Shown here one piece after another: positions 17,547-26,812 of a stretch of DNA of 64,000 bases. The position numbers were made by a program, and so were the translations under genes. The stretch is from Bradyrhizobium manausense (GTDB taxonomy: Bacteria; Pseudomonadota; Alphaproteobacteria; Rhizobiales; Xanthobacteraceae): the NCBI RefSeq assembly GCF_018129685.1, contig NZ_JAFCLG010000001.1, positions 806,001-870,000 on the forward strand, given 5' to 3'. Each line of letters begins with the position of its first letter. Position 1 is the stretch's first letter. Below the pieces are notes generated by a model. The model saw only the letters and a program-made list of their open reading frames with translations. It had not been told where the DNA came from and searched no databases.

Positions 17547-18422
17547 CTACTCCCGCTTGAAGCGGTAGTCGAAGGCGGCGCCGAGCGGCTTGATCAGGCC
17601 GACCGTCGGCGCCGGAAAATGAATCGGCAGGATCAGCGTGTCGGTATCCGCGACGGAAGCAAAGAACTTGCGCCGCGAAACCGCCGACTGTTTCGAATCC
17701 CAATCGGGCCTGGCCGACCAGTCCGGCTCGCGGCACTGGATCTGATGATGCATGAGGTCGCCGGCGACCACGGCGCGCTGCCCCTTTGAAAAGATGTTGA
17801 CGCAGCAATGGCAGGGCGAATGCCCTGGCGTCGGCGTCAGCGTGACGGTGTCGTCCAACGCATAATCATCGTCGACGAGCAGTGCCTGGCCGGCCTCGAC
17901 GATCGGCAGGCAATTGTCCCGGAACACCGTGCCGGGCGGGTTGTTGCCCTTGGCGTGCTCCGCCTCCCAGGCCGCGTATTCGCCCTTGTGAAAGACGTAT
18001 TTCGCGTTCGGGAACGTCGGGACCCAGCGGCCGTCGCGCAAGGTTGTGTTCCAGCCGGTGTGATCGATGTGCAGATGCGTGCAGAAGACGTAGTCGATCT
18101 GCTCGAAGCCGATCCCGAGCGCGAACAATTCGTTGCGCCAGCGCTCCTTGCCGGGGAAGTCGAACGGTGGCGGATGGCCCTTGTCCTCGCCGGTGCAGGT
18201 GTCGACCAGGATCGTGTAGCGCGGCGTGCGCACGACAAATGTCTGGTAGGTGATGACCATCATGCCGCGCGCGGCGTCGAAGACCTCCGGCTCCATCGTC
18301 GGCAGGTGCTGCCTGAACACGTCGTCGTCATATCCTGGAAAAAAATCTTGCGGCCGGCGCCACGGCCCTTCCCGCTCAATCACCGCATCGATGGTGATGT
18401 CACCGATCCTCAGCTGCTTCAC
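17547..18422 (-). CDS. MBL-fold metallo-hydrolase
   Basis: A 291-residue metallo-beta-lactamase-fold enzyme. The metal ligands are all present: CTHLHIDHTGW (HxHxDH), PTPGHSPCH, VVAGDLMHH and ILPIHFPAPT. N-terminal KQLRIGDITIDAVIER and FPGYDDD are typical of quorum-quenching lactonase/AttM-like and related hydrolases. The substrate cannot be assigned. There is no signal peptide. The start is GTG at 18422, backed by a GGGAGGGG Shine-Dalgarno; the longer frame upstream looks non-coding. It is divergent from the phosphodiesterase-like gene. Confidence 0.92.
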   Translation of the reverse strand: MKQLRIGDITIDAVIEREGPWRRPQDFFPGYDDDVFRQHLPTMEPEVFDAARGMMVITYQTFVVRTPRYTILVDTCTGEDKGHPPPFDFPGKERWRNELFALGIGFEQIDYVFCTHLHIDHTGWNTTLRDGRWVPTFPNAKYVFHKGEYAAWEAEHAKGNNPPGTVFRDNCLPIVEAGQALLVDDDYALDDTVTLTPTPGHSPCHCCVNIFSKGQRAVVAGDLMHHQIQCREPDWSARPDWDSKQSAVSRRKFFASVADTDTLILPIHFPAPTVGLIKPLGAAFDYRFKRE

Positions 18423-18677
18423 GCACCCCTCCCGATTTTTCCCAAGCGTAACGAACGAGTTCGCCGCGTTCAAGGCTCGAGAGCGCGGGCCTGCATTGCC
18501 GGGTTCCCCGTACGCGCACAGCAGCGATAATCGATTGGACACTTGCGACAGAGATCTCGCAGCGACGCAGACGCGTCGCTCAAGCGTCATACGCGCGTCG
18601 TCGGACGCGCTTGATACTCGACGTGTCATTCCAGGTGAAACGCGCACAGATTGCGTCGCAAGAATACGGGGTAGCAC

Positions 18678-20903
18678 GTGGACAAGAAAAGGCTCTTCAC
18701 TCTGTTATCGTCGCTCTCGCTCGCAGCATCGTTGGCCGGGGCCGCTGTGCCCGTTCACGCCGCAGACGATGACAACGGCCGCGACCGCGGGTCCGACAAT
18801 TCGCGCGACCATGACCACGACCATGACGGGCATCACGGGCATCGCTCGCCACGGGTTGTGCTGATCTCGCTCGACGGCGCCAAGCCTGACTTCATCCAGC
18901 AATTCATCGAGGAAGGCGTGCTGCCGCGCGACGGCGGGCTGGCGCGGCTGAGCCGCCATGGCGCAATTGCGATACAGAACATCACGGCTTCGCCCTCGCT
19001 CACCGCGGTCTCGCATATCGAGATTGCCACCGGTTCGACCTCCGTCCACAACGACATTCCTTCCAACACCTTCCAGGCAATCGTCGGAGCGAGCACATCG
19101 AGCATCAGCGGCTTCGCAGCGCCCATCGGCGGCTATCTCGAAAGCCCGCTTGGACCCACATCGCAGCCAACGGCGTTGCCGCTATGGGTGCAGTTGCGCC
19201 AGCACGGCAAGAAGGTCGCGACGGCAACCTGGCCCGGCGGCGACGGCGCGGACATCTCGATCAACGGCACAGTGGTGCAACCGGCACAGCCGGTCCGCGT
19301 CACCGACTACACCGTGCCGTTCGGCGCATTCGGCGGCATCGGCGCCCAGGGCTTTTCGCTCACGCAAGCGGACTTCGCCCCTGACGCGGCGATCGCAACG
19401 GCGCTGCAAGCCGCCGGCCATTTCTCGTACAGCCCGGTGCTGGCGACGGCAAATCCGATCGAGACCTTCTCTTGCGCCTCGACCACGACCGCGACCTGCT
19501 CCAGCAACGCGGCCACGCTCGACCTCAAATACGCCATGCGCGTTGCAGCCATCGATACCACCAACGACAACGTCGTGAACTACGACACGCTGGTGTTCTT
19601 CGACGCCACGCGCGGCATTACGGCAGGGCCGTTCGCGGCGCCGGCGACGGGACCGGCTTATGTCAAGTTCGGCGGCGAGAACGCGCCATTCTTCTTCGAC
19701 GGCAGCGGCGCCAAGGTCGGCGCGGCCTACTTCGTCTCGCAGCTTGCTCCTGATCTTTCCGTGGTGCGCTTCGCCCGCTACGGCGCCAACTACATCCCGC
19801 GCAACACGCCTGTTCTGGCCGATGTCGATGACATCAACGACAGCATCGGGTTCTGGCGTCCGCAGGCGGACTTCCGCATTCCGGAGCGGCTGAGCCCGGG
19901 CTTCACCAGCTTCCCCGACGTCGAGATCGAGGCGATGTTCGAGGACATGGTGAAGACCTTCGTGCGCTACCAGGCCAGGATCGGCGAGCGCGCGATCCAG
20001 AATCATCCCGATGCCGACCTCGTGATGGTCTATATCGAGCAGCCCGACGGCTCCGAGCACCAGTTCCTGCTCACCGATCCCCGTCAGGGCACCAACCCGA
20101 AGGACCCGAACTCGACCGGCGCCAATCAGGATCCCGCCAAGGTCGCGCGCTATGCCTCCTATATCCGCTTTGCCTATCAGACCGCGGACAAGGCGGTGAA
20201 GCGGATCATGGACGCGGCAGGCCCGGACAGCAACGTCATCGTCGTCTCGGACCACGGCTTTGCGCCGTTCCACACCTCGGTGAGCATGATCAACATCCTG
20301 AAGAATGCCGGCATCGACACCAGCAAGGTGGCAATCCGCACCTCAGGCCCGGCGGTCAACATCTACATCAATCTGCAGCAGCGCGAGCAAGGCGGCGCCG
20401 TCGATCCGGCGACCTACCAGGCGCTGCTGGCACAGATCACCGCCGCCGTTCGGAACGCGGTCGACCCGAATCCGAAGTTCAACTTCTCGCTCGACAGCGG
20501 AAAGATCTTCACCATAGTGGAGACCCGCCCCGCCCAGTGCGACGCCGGGCTCGGCCAGTGCACCAGCAAGACCATCGGCCAGGACTTCGGCGATGTGTTC
20601 GCGCTGATGGCGCCGGGCTACAATTTCGACGGCATCCAGAACCCCGGCGTCCCCCGCCTCGGCGATGCGCCGTTCAGCGCCGTCACGACGGCGCTGTCGA
20701 TGCCCAACTTCTACGGCGCCCACGGCCACGATCCCAAGCTGCCGGTCATGAGCGCGACCTTCATCGCCTCCGGCCCGCAGATCCGTGACAACGTCACCAT
20801 CCGCCGCATGCACAATCTCGACGTCGCCCCGACCATCATGCAGATCCTGGGCGTCAGGCCGCGCGGGGTCGACGGCGAGGTGCTGGGCGAGATCTTGCGG
20901 TAG
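18678..20903 (+). CDS. Secreted alkaline phosphatase/nucleotide pyrophosphatase superfamily protein
   Basis: A 741-residue exported protein: signal peptide, then a His/Asp-rich stretch (about residues 31-57), then the catalytic domain. Metal-site motifs of the alkaline phosphatase superfamily are visible: VVLISLDGAKPDF, SPSLTAVSHIEIATG with the likely Thr nucleophile near residue 107, and NVIVVSDHGFAPFHT near 522. NFYGAHGHDP near the C-terminus gives further ligands. The family hydrolyses phosphodiesters or phosphomonoesters; substrate unknown. The start is GTG at 18678. It converges on the ABC-F gene with a long palindrome between. Confidence 0.9.
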   Translation: MDKKRLFTLLSSLSLAASLAGAAVPVHAADDDNGRDRGSDNSRDHDHDHDGHHGHRSPRVVLISLDGAKPDFIQQFIEEGVLPRDGGLARLSRHGAIAIQNITASPSLTAVSHIEIATGSTSVHNDIPSNTFQAIVGASTSSISGFAAPIGGYLESPLGPTSQPTALPLWVQLRQHGKKVATATWPGGDGADISINGTVVQPAQPVRVTDYTVPFGAFGGIGAQGFSLTQADFAPDAAIATALQAAGHFSYSPVLATANPIETFSCASTTTATCSSNAATLDLKYAMRVAAIDTTNDNVVNYDTLVFFDATRGITAGPFAAPATGPAYVKFGGENAPFFFDGSGAKVGAAYFVSQLAPDLSVVRFARYGANYIPRNTPVLADVDDINDSIGFWRPQADFRIPERLSPGFTSFPDVEIEAMFEDMVKTFVRYQARIGERAIQNHPDADLVMVYIEQPDGSEHQFLLTDPRQGTNPKDPNSTGANQDPAKVARYASYIRFAYQTADKAVKRIMDAAGPDSNVIVVSDHGFAPFHTSVSMINILKNAGIDTSKVAIRTSGPAVNIYINLQQREQGGAVDPATYQALLAQITAAVRNAVDPNPKFNFSLDSGKIFTIVETRPAQCDAGLGQCTSKTIGQDFGDVFALMAPGYNFDGIQNPGVPRLGDAPFSAVTTALSMPNFYGAHGHDPKLPVMSATFIASGPQIRDNVTIRRMHNLDVAPTIMQILGVRPRGVDGEVLGEILR

Positions 20904-20922
20904 TCTCGATCGAGGCTGGATC

Positions 20923-20948
20923 GGATAGGCGCCGATCGGCGCCTATCC
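20923..20948. terminator. Perfect palindrome between convergent genes
   Basis: A 26-base perfect palindrome built on GGATAGGCGCC and its complement lies 19 bases after the phosphodiesterase stop and 3 bases before the ABC-F stop. It likely ends transcription from both sides, though no long T-run follows. Confidence 0.65.
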
Positions 20949-20951
20949 CCA

Positions 20952-22574
20952 CTACGACCGCAACCCCGGCGCCTCCTGCCCCGTGCGCGCGACGTATTCC
21001 GTATAGCCGCCGCCGTATTGGTGGATGCCCTCAGGCGTCAGCTCGAGCACGCGGTTCGACAGCGTCGCCAGGAAATGCCGGTCATGCGAGACGAAGAGCA
21101 TGGTGCCCTCGAAATCGGCCAGCGCATTGATCAGCATTTCCTTGGTGGCGAGGTCGAGATGGTTGGTCGGCTCGTCCAGCACCAAGAAGTTCGGCGGATC
21201 GAACAGCATCTTGGCCATCACCAGCCGAGCCTTCTCGCCGCCCGAGAGCACGCGGCAGCGCTTCTCGACGTCGTCGCCGGAGAAACCGAAGCAGCCGGCG
21301 AGCGCGCGCAATGAGCCCTGCCCCGCGGTCGGAAACTGGTCTTCCAGCGACTGGAACACGGTGCGCTCGCCATCGAGCAGATCCATCGCGTGCTGGGCGA
21401 AATAGCCCATCTTGACGCTGCCCCCCAGCGCCACGGTGCCCTCGTCCGGCTCGCTTGCGCCCGCGACGAGCTTGAGCAGCGTCGACTTGCCGGCGCCGTT
21501 GACGCCCATCACGCACCAGCGCTCCTTGCGGCGGATCATGAAATCCAGCCCGTCATAGATCCGCTTGTTGCCATAGCCCTTGTACACGTTCTTCAAGGCG
21601 ACGACGTCTTCGCCCGAGCGCGGCGCCGGCGGGAAGTCGAAGGCCACGGTCTGGCGGCGGCGCGGCGGCTCGACCCGCTCGATCTTGTCGAGCTTCTTCA
21701 CCCGGCTCTGCACCTGGGCCGCATGCGAGGCGCGCGCCTTGAAGCGCTCGATGAACTTGATCTCCTTGGCGAGCATCGCCTGCTGGCGCTCGAACTGCGC
21801 CTGCTGCTGCTTCTCGTTCAGCGCGCGCTGCTGCTCGTAGAACTCGTAATTGCCGGCGTAGGTGGTGAGCGAGCCGGAATCGATCTCGATCACTTTCGAA
21901 ATGACGCGGTTGATGAACTCGCGGTCATGCGAGGTCATCAGCAGCGTGCCTTCGTAATCGTGCAGGAACTTCTCCAGCCAGATCAGGCTTTCGAGATCGA
22001 GATGGTTGCTCGGCTCGTCGAGCAGCATCACGTCGGGGCGCATCAAAAGAATCCGCGCCAGCGCCACGCGCATCTTCCAGCCGCCCGAGAGCTTGCCGAC
22101 GTCGCCGTCCATCATCTCCTGGCTGAAGCCGAGGCCGGACAGCGCCTCGCGCGCACGGCCGTCGAGCGCATAGCCGTCGAGCTCCTCGAAAGCGTGCTGC
22201 ACCTCGCCATAGCGCGCGATGATCTCGTCCATCTGGTCGGCCTTGTCGGGGTCGGCCATCGCGGCCTCGAGCTGGTGCAACTCGGCTGCGACCTCGCTGA
22301 CCGGACCTGCGCCATTCATCACCTCGGCGACGGCGCTGCGGCCACTCATCTCGCCGACGTCCTGGTTGAAATAGCCGATGGTGATGCCGCGATCGGTCGA
22401 CACCTGCCCTTCGTCGGGCAGCTCCTCGCCGGCGATCATCCGGAACAGCGTGGTCTTGCCCGCGCCGTTGGGGCCGACGAGGCCGATCTTCTCGCCCTTG
22501 TTGAGGGCGGCGGAAGCTTCGATGAACAGGATCTGGTGGCCGGCTTGCTTGCTGACGTTGTCGAGGCGGATCAT
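20952..22574 (-). CDS. ABC-F family ATP-binding protein
   Basis: A 540-residue soluble protein with two ABC domains and no membrane part, as in ribosome-associated ABC-F proteins. Domain 1 has GLVGPNGAGKTTLFRMI and LSGGWKMRVALA, and domain 2 has GVNGAGKSTLLKL and LSGGEKARLVMAK. Both have LDEPxNHLD Walker B motifs. The linker between them (NEKQQQAQFERQQAML and on) is charged and coiled-coil-like, the P-site tRNA-interaction region of the family. The start MIRLDNVSK at 22574 is chosen at the domain edge. A run of ten C (minus strand) lies 13-22 bases upstream. Confidence 0.93.
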   Translation of the reverse strand: MIRLDNVSKQAGHQILFIEASAALNKGEKIGLVGPNGAGKTTLFRMIAGEELPDEGQVSTDRGITIGYFNQDVGEMSGRSAVAEVMNGAGPVSEVAAELHQLEAAMADPDKADQMDEIIARYGEVQHAFEELDGYALDGRAREALSGLGFSQEMMDGDVGKLSGGWKMRVALARILLMRPDVMLLDEPSNHLDLESLIWLEKFLHDYEGTLLMTSHDREFINRVISKVIEIDSGSLTTYAGNYEFYEQQRALNEKQQQAQFERQQAMLAKEIKFIERFKARASHAAQVQSRVKKLDKIERVEPPRRRQTVAFDFPPAPRSGEDVVALKNVYKGYGNKRIYDGLDFMIRRKERWCVMGVNGAGKSTLLKLVAGASEPDEGTVALGGSVKMGYFAQHAMDLLDGERTVFQSLEDQFPTAGQGSLRALAGCFGFSGDDVEKRCRVLSGGEKARLVMAKMLFDPPNFLVLDEPTNHLDLATKEMLINALADFEGTMLFVSHDRHFLATLSNRVLELTPEGIHQYGGGYTEYVARTGQEAPGLRS

Positions 22575-22586
22575 GGGGGTCTTTAA

Positions 22587-22596
22587 GGGGGGGGGG
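22587..22596 (-). repeat. Homopolymer C10 tract upstream of the ABC-F start
   Basis: Ten G on the plus strand (C on the minus) lie 13-22 bases before the ABC-F ATG, in the 5' leader. Such runs are length-variable and error-prone. Confidence 0.9.
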
Positions 22597-22778
22597 ATTT
22601 TTGCGTTGCAGCGTAATAGGCCATGCAAGCCCCCAGGGGAAGCCCGGTCAGGCCCGCTGGCCTTTGCTAGATCCGGAGCCGCCGCCCCGCGCCGCTACCC
22701 GCCCCATGCCTCATAGGACAATCGTAACCAATCCCGACCGACAATGGCGCGCTTTTTGCGCCTCTGGCAGGTCGTTGA

Positions 22779-23873
22779 GTGAAAGAGACTAGATCGCCTC
22801 CGCCCGGCAGCCGCGATGGATGGCTGGATCTGCTGCGCGCGCTGGCGGTGAGCCTCGTGCTCGCCTCGCATGGCAGCTGGTTCTTCGCACACCCCGAGGA
22901 GAGCGTGTTCGCCAATGTCACGGCGACGCTCGGCGTGGAGATCTTCTTCGTCCTCTCCGGATTCCTGGTCGGCGGCATCCTGTTCGAGCAGGTCGCATCG
23001 GGCGCGTCCTGGCAGAGCCTGCTGCCGACCTTCTGGGCCCGCCGCTGGATCCGGACGTTGCCGAGCTACTATTTGTTCCTCGGGCTCAACATCCTGATCT
23101 ACCAGAATTCGGGGCTTCCGCCGCTGGCCCCCTATTTCGCCTTCCTGCAGAACTTCGCGCATCCCATTCCACCGTTCTTTCCGGAGTCCTGGAGCCTCGC
23201 CATCGAGGAGCTGTTCTATCTGTTCTTTCCGCTGATCGTGATGGCCTTCAGCAAGGTGCACGGTCGGACGACGCGAACCTTCATCGCGGCGGGCGCTTTC
23301 GTGTTTTTGGTGTCGCTGGCCACACGGATCGGCGCGGTCATCCTGTTCGAGCCGACGATGGAGGCCGGCATCAGGAAGGTCGCGATCTTCAGGCTCGATG
23401 CCATCATGACCGGTGTGTTCGCCTATATCGCCCTCAGGTGGATCAGGCCGTCGCACAAGCCGGCGCTGTTCGTGGCGGGCCTGGTCATCCTTGCGTTCTC
23501 GGTTCTCATTCTGGCGCAGCCTCAGGGCGAGCTCGATCACAGCTTCTTCGCCAGAACGTTGCTGTTCAACCTCGTGCAGCTCTCGGTCGCCCTGCTCATC
23601 GTCGCCGGCGTCGGCCTTGTCCAGCTCCCCAACGCGACGCTGGCGGGCGTCACCGCCTTGTCGAAATGGTCGTACTCGCTCTATCTGATCAATCTTCCCG
23701 TGATCATCGTGATCCACTCCTTCTGGCGAATGGAGCCGCACGCGTCATGGGCGACGCTCGTCTCGGCCGTGCTCTATGCGAGCATCTGCCTGATCCTCGC
23801 CGCCGGGCTCTACCATTATTTCGAACGGCCGATCCTGGGGTGGCGCGACCGAAAGACGCTGGCGACCGCGTAA
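22779..23873 (+). CDS. Acyltransferase 3 family membrane protein (second copy)
   Basis: A 364-residue polytopic protein of the OafA/NodX type. The N-terminus has WLDLLRALAVSLVLASHGSW and VEIFFVLSGFLVGG, and PESWSLAIEELFYLFFPL is the conserved mid-region motif. About ten membrane segments follow. It should transfer acyl groups to a surface glycan; substrate unknown. It is not closely alike to the acyltransferase at 7.8 kb. The start is GTG at 22779, with GGCAGG upstream. The stop lies 5 bases from the stop of the convergent GSCFA gene. Confidence 0.9.
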   Translation: MKETRSPPPGSRDGWLDLLRALAVSLVLASHGSWFFAHPEESVFANVTATLGVEIFFVLSGFLVGGILFEQVASGASWQSLLPTFWARRWIRTLPSYYLFLGLNILIYQNSGLPPLAPYFAFLQNFAHPIPPFFPESWSLAIEELFYLFFPLIVMAFSKVHGRTTRTFIAAGAFVFLVSLATRIGAVILFEPTMEAGIRKVAIFRLDAIMTGVFAYIALRWIRPSHKPALFVAGLVILAFSVLILAQPQGELDHSFFARTLLFNLVQLSVALLIVAGVGLVQLPNATLAGVTALSKWSYSLYLINLPVIIVIHSFWRMEPHASWATLVSAVLYASICLILAAGLYHYFERPILGWRDRKTLATA

Positions 23874-23878
23874 GCCGT

Positions 23879-25318
23879 TCACGCCGGAGAGAACATCTCG
23901 ACGAACGCCCTGATCGTGCTCGACACCTTGTCCTCGGAGACGTGCCAGGCCGCACCGTCGTCTGCCGCGTAGAAATCGCCGGCATTCGATCCCGCCCATC
24001 GGAAGATCTCGAACGACGGCCAGTAGAAGATGTTCTGGATATCAGAATTGTTCACCACCTCATGAGCGGCCAGCCGCATGGTGCTCTTCGACAGGCAGTC
24101 GGCCTGCACGGCCGACTCGAATTCAAAGGACGCCTGCAACGGCACCGGAGAGACCGTGACGACGATCTTGATCTCGGGCGCAACGCTCCTGACGAAGTTG
24201 AGGAGGTAGAGAACGTTGTCGACGTTCTCCTGGACGCTGGTGGTGCGGTACAGATACTTCTCCGCAAGCGCCCGCGAATTCAGGGCGCTCGGGCGCGGCA
24301 GCACGAAGCTGCCGGTGTCCCTGTCGAAGAAGGCGGGAGCGACACCGAGGGTCAGGATGAAGACATCGCTGCTCTTGATGGCCTGAAGCGTGTTCTCCTT
24401 GCTCCAGCCCGCAGGCAGCAATTCGACGAACCTGGCCTTGATGGTCTCGTCGATATCGGCGTCGCGGAGCCAGTCGACGAACACCCGGTTGGCGAAGGTC
24501 GTGTTGATGTACTCCGAGATCTCCATGTGGTGGCTGGTGTAGCCGCTCTCGATCAGGTTCTTGGAGAGGTTCCTGGCGAAGCACGATCCCATGGTGAAGA
24601 AGCGCGTGCTCTTTTCGATGAATTTCGGCGCGCTGTTCAGATTGACCGCGATGTGGTTGCGGATCAGCTTGCGAAGATCTCCCGTGAAGTCTGAGGTCTC
24701 CGGATAGCGGCCGACCTTCTTGCTGTCCTTTGGGCTGCCGGAGGCGGCCTTGTTCAGTTGGGACCTGGCAAATTTCAGGGTCTCCCTGTTCGCCTCGGTG
24801 TCGAACCCCCTGGGATCGAGCTGCATCGCCTTTTGAAGGCTCGCAATGGACTCCTCGAAGGCGTTGCACCGCGTCAGGACCTCGCTGAGATGAAAATGGT
24901 CGTCGGCGCGATTTGATTGACGGGCGAGCTTGCGAAGCAGGTCGATGGCCCTGTCATTGGGCCCGATATTGCTGCACCTCAGGGCCGCGCCCCTGACAAG
25001 GTTCAGATTGTCCTCGGTCGGCGTGTTGAGGATATCAGGATGGTCGTCCAGGATCGACAACAGGAGATCGCGCGCCTCGGCGTGCTTCTTGTGGGTGCCA
25101 TCCTCGATGAGATGGGCATAGATGAAGCGCGCGTTGACGTCCTTGCTGTCCAGCTGCAGCAGCTTCCTGAAGGTCAGCTGCGCGCTGATGTAGTCCTTGT
25201 CCTCGATATATTTGTTGCCGAGCTGCGTGAGCTGGCTCGTCAACAGCTCGAGCTTGCTGGGAGCCGCAGGCTTCGCGTTCTTGCTCAAATTGCACCCCTG
25301 GTTGCCGATGGCATGCAT
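23879..25318 (-). CDS. TPR-GSCFA domain protein
   Basis: About 479 residues. The N-terminal part (about 15-190) is helical repeat, TPR-like (LGNKYIEDKDYISAQLTFRK; FHLSEVLTRCNAFEESIASL). From about residue 225 the C-terminal GSCFA domain begins with the signature FFTMGSCFARNLS, followed by TLGVAPAFFDRDTG and VVTVSPVPLQ. GSCFA domains are related to SGNH hydrolases and occur with surface-polysaccharide genes; activity is largely untested. The start is unsure: ATG at 25318, or TTG at 25288 with a better AGGGG site. It converges on an acyltransferase gene. Confidence 0.87.
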   Translation of the reverse strand: MHAIGNQGCNLSKNAKPAAPSKLELLTSQLTQLGNKYIEDKDYISAQLTFRKLLQLDSKDVNARFIYAHLIEDGTHKKHAEARDLLLSILDDHPDILNTPTEDNLNLVRGAALRCSNIGPNDRAIDLLRKLARQSNRADDHFHLSEVLTRCNAFEESIASLQKAMQLDPRGFDTEANRETLKFARSQLNKAASGSPKDSKKVGRYPETSDFTGDLRKLIRNHIAVNLNSAPKFIEKSTRFFTMGSCFARNLSKNLIESGYTSHHMEISEYINTTFANRVFVDWLRDADIDETIKARFVELLPAGWSKENTLQAIKSSDVFILTLGVAPAFFDRDTGSFVLPRPSALNSRALAEKYLYRTTSVQENVDNVLYLLNFVRSVAPEIKIVVTVSPVPLQASFEFESAVQADCLSKSTMRLAAHEVVNNSDIQNIFYWPSFEIFRWAGSNAGDFYAADDGAAWHVSEDKVSSTIRAFVEMFSPA

Positions 25319-25688
25319 GCCGGGCCACAGACGATCGGTACGCGCAACTGGGACGGTCGAAGGGCTCGTTGTTTGTACCCGAGCAGGCTCTGATTCTCGT
25401 AAAGAGAGTGTTAACCAAATCGGGTGGCCCGGCACCCCCTTGCCCAGGCCCTGCCGGGGTCGCAGGACCCGACCGCGGGGTGACCCGCGGGCCGCCACTC
25501 GCGGCCCCGGCAACGGCGGACAACACCCAGAAATCAGTTGGCCACGGAACGGGCCAGCTGGTTACGCGTCGCCGCATATTTGACTGTTCGGCTGCTGATG
25601 TTATCCGGGCTGGTTCCGTTGGATCAGGCAATATCAGGTAGTTCGTCGGGAGATCGCGTTTGGACAGGTGTTTCGCGCGGGGAGCGTC
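25319..25688. other. Intergenic region upstream of the GSCFA gene
   Basis: No convincing gene is seen in these 370 bases. They hold a GC-rich hairpin (CCGCGGG, 4-base loop, CCCGCGG at 25473-25490). An AT-richer patch lies at about 25385-25425 (GTTAACCAAATC), a candidate promoter for the minus-strand gene. Confidence 0.5.
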
Positions 25689-25991
25689 CTAGTCCTGATT
25701 GACGTGATCATCATTCTCGGCCATGCAGCGCGCAATCGAAGAAGCCCTGATATCCTTCTCGCGTTCGAGCACTGGCGGCAGGACACTCATGCACCAAGAG
25801 TAATGTCTGTCGTAATTGGTGTGCCAGCGGCCGTTGTCACCCTTGTAGCAGCCTGGGATTTTGCGAATTTGAAGATATTGCTCCAGGGCGGACTGCGCAT
25901 AGAGCTCACAGCTTGTCCGGTCGCCGAGCTGAGGGTCAGCATATGCTATGCTCGGAATCGATAGCAAACCGAGGATCATCATTCGCTTCAC
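25689..25991 (-). CDS. Secreted Cys-rich hypothetical protein (100 aa)
   Basis: A signal peptide of about 18 residues (MMILGLLSIPSIAYA) leads a mature part with four Cys (SCELYAQSAL, IPGCYKGDNG, YSWCMSVLPP, IARCMAENDD), so two disulphides are likely in the periplasm. I do not recognise the family. The start is GTG at 25991 behind a good GGAGA site. It is the first gene of the AT-richer accessory stretch and is on the same strand as the outer-membrane protein gene 68 bases upstream. Confidence 0.75.
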   Translation of the reverse strand: MKRMMILGLLSIPSIAYADPQLGDRTSCELYAQSALEQYLQIRKIPGCYKGDNGRWHTNYDRHYSWCMSVLPPVLEREKDIRASSIARCMAENDDHVNQD

Positions 25992-26059
25992 GTCACTATC
26001 TCCAATTGAAAAAGCCCTGGCGCTGCCAAGGCCTTTTCGAAGCTCATGATCGCGCGGGT

Positions 26060-26812
26060 CTAGTACTTGGCAACAACCGGTTGAGCCAGGTTGAAGTGGT
26101 AGTTTATCCCGACCTTCACGATATCCTTCCGCTCCCGGATCGAATAGGTGGTAGAGCCCGGACGGGTAAGGAAGGAAAAGTTGACGTCGCGGCTTCCCAT
26201 ATCGGCGTAATCATATTCGACAAAGGCGGACAGGTTTTTCAAGAATAGATATTCGAAACCGACGCCAACGAGTCCGCCCGTTCGGTTTTCGCTCGCAGAG
26301 GTCAACTGAACACCGGTGGTCAAGTTGTTGGTCGAGTAGCGGTCACGCTCGAACGCCACGCCGCCACGTACATAAATCAGCGCCTGATCGACAATCGTGT
26401 AACCGACACGGCCTGTAACCGTCCCGAAGCCGCTGACATTGGTCGTCCCGCTCACATTGGTGAAAATCAAGTCATTCGATGTCGCGTTGGAATCGGCCCA
26501 ATGATAGCTGCCTTCAATGCCGAACACCCAACGACCAACTTGATAGTCGCAACCGAGTTGGCCGCCGACCATTCCGCCGCCTGCGGTATGATTAAACCGT
26601 ACACTGCCTAAGGTTGTGCTGAGGTTATCCGCGTCAGTCCAGCGCTTGTGAGCCCACAGACCGCCACCGCTGCCGCCAATGTAGCAGCCAGTCCAAGTAT
26701 AGACTGCGACCGGTAGAGGCAGTGCCTTGACCGGCATGGGCATATCCGCGGCAACCGCCGGCCCGCCCAGCAACGCCGCAACCAACAGGCTTCCCCAGAA
26801 ATGCTTGCTCAT
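26060..26812 (-). CDS. Outer-membrane beta-barrel protein (Omp25/31-like)
   Basis: A 250-residue exported protein. The signal peptide ends near GPAVAA; the mature protein starts with DMPMPVKALPLPVAVYTWTG. Alternating-strand segments follow (GGGMVGGQLGCDYQVGRWVF, GTVTGRVGYTIVDQALIYV, FEYLFLKNLSAFVEYDYADM) and a C-terminal NYHFN strand, as in the porin-family small barrels of Rhizobiales. Its role is structural or unknown. The start MSKHFWG at 26812 is preferred over 26836 because it gives a normal signal peptide and has GGGGA upstream. Confidence 0.9.
   Translation of the reverse strand: MSKHFWGSLLVAALLGGPAVAADMPMPVKALPLPVAVYTWTGCYIGGSGGGLWAHKRWTDADNLSTTLGSVRFNHTAGGGMVGGQLGCDYQVGRWVFGIEGSYHWADSNATSNDLIFTNVSGTTNVSGFGTVTGRVGYTIVDQALIYVRGGVAFERDRYSTNNLTTGVQLTSASENRTGGLVGVGFEYLFLKNLSAFVEYDYADMGSRDVNFSFLTRPGSTTYSIRERKDIVKVGINYHFNLAQPVVAKY

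Noticed and set aside
21390..22586. Plus-strand frame of 398 codons opposite the ABC-F gene
   Set aside because: The ABC-F motifs on the minus strand explain the sequence; the opposite frame is low-complexity Leu/Val/Glu.
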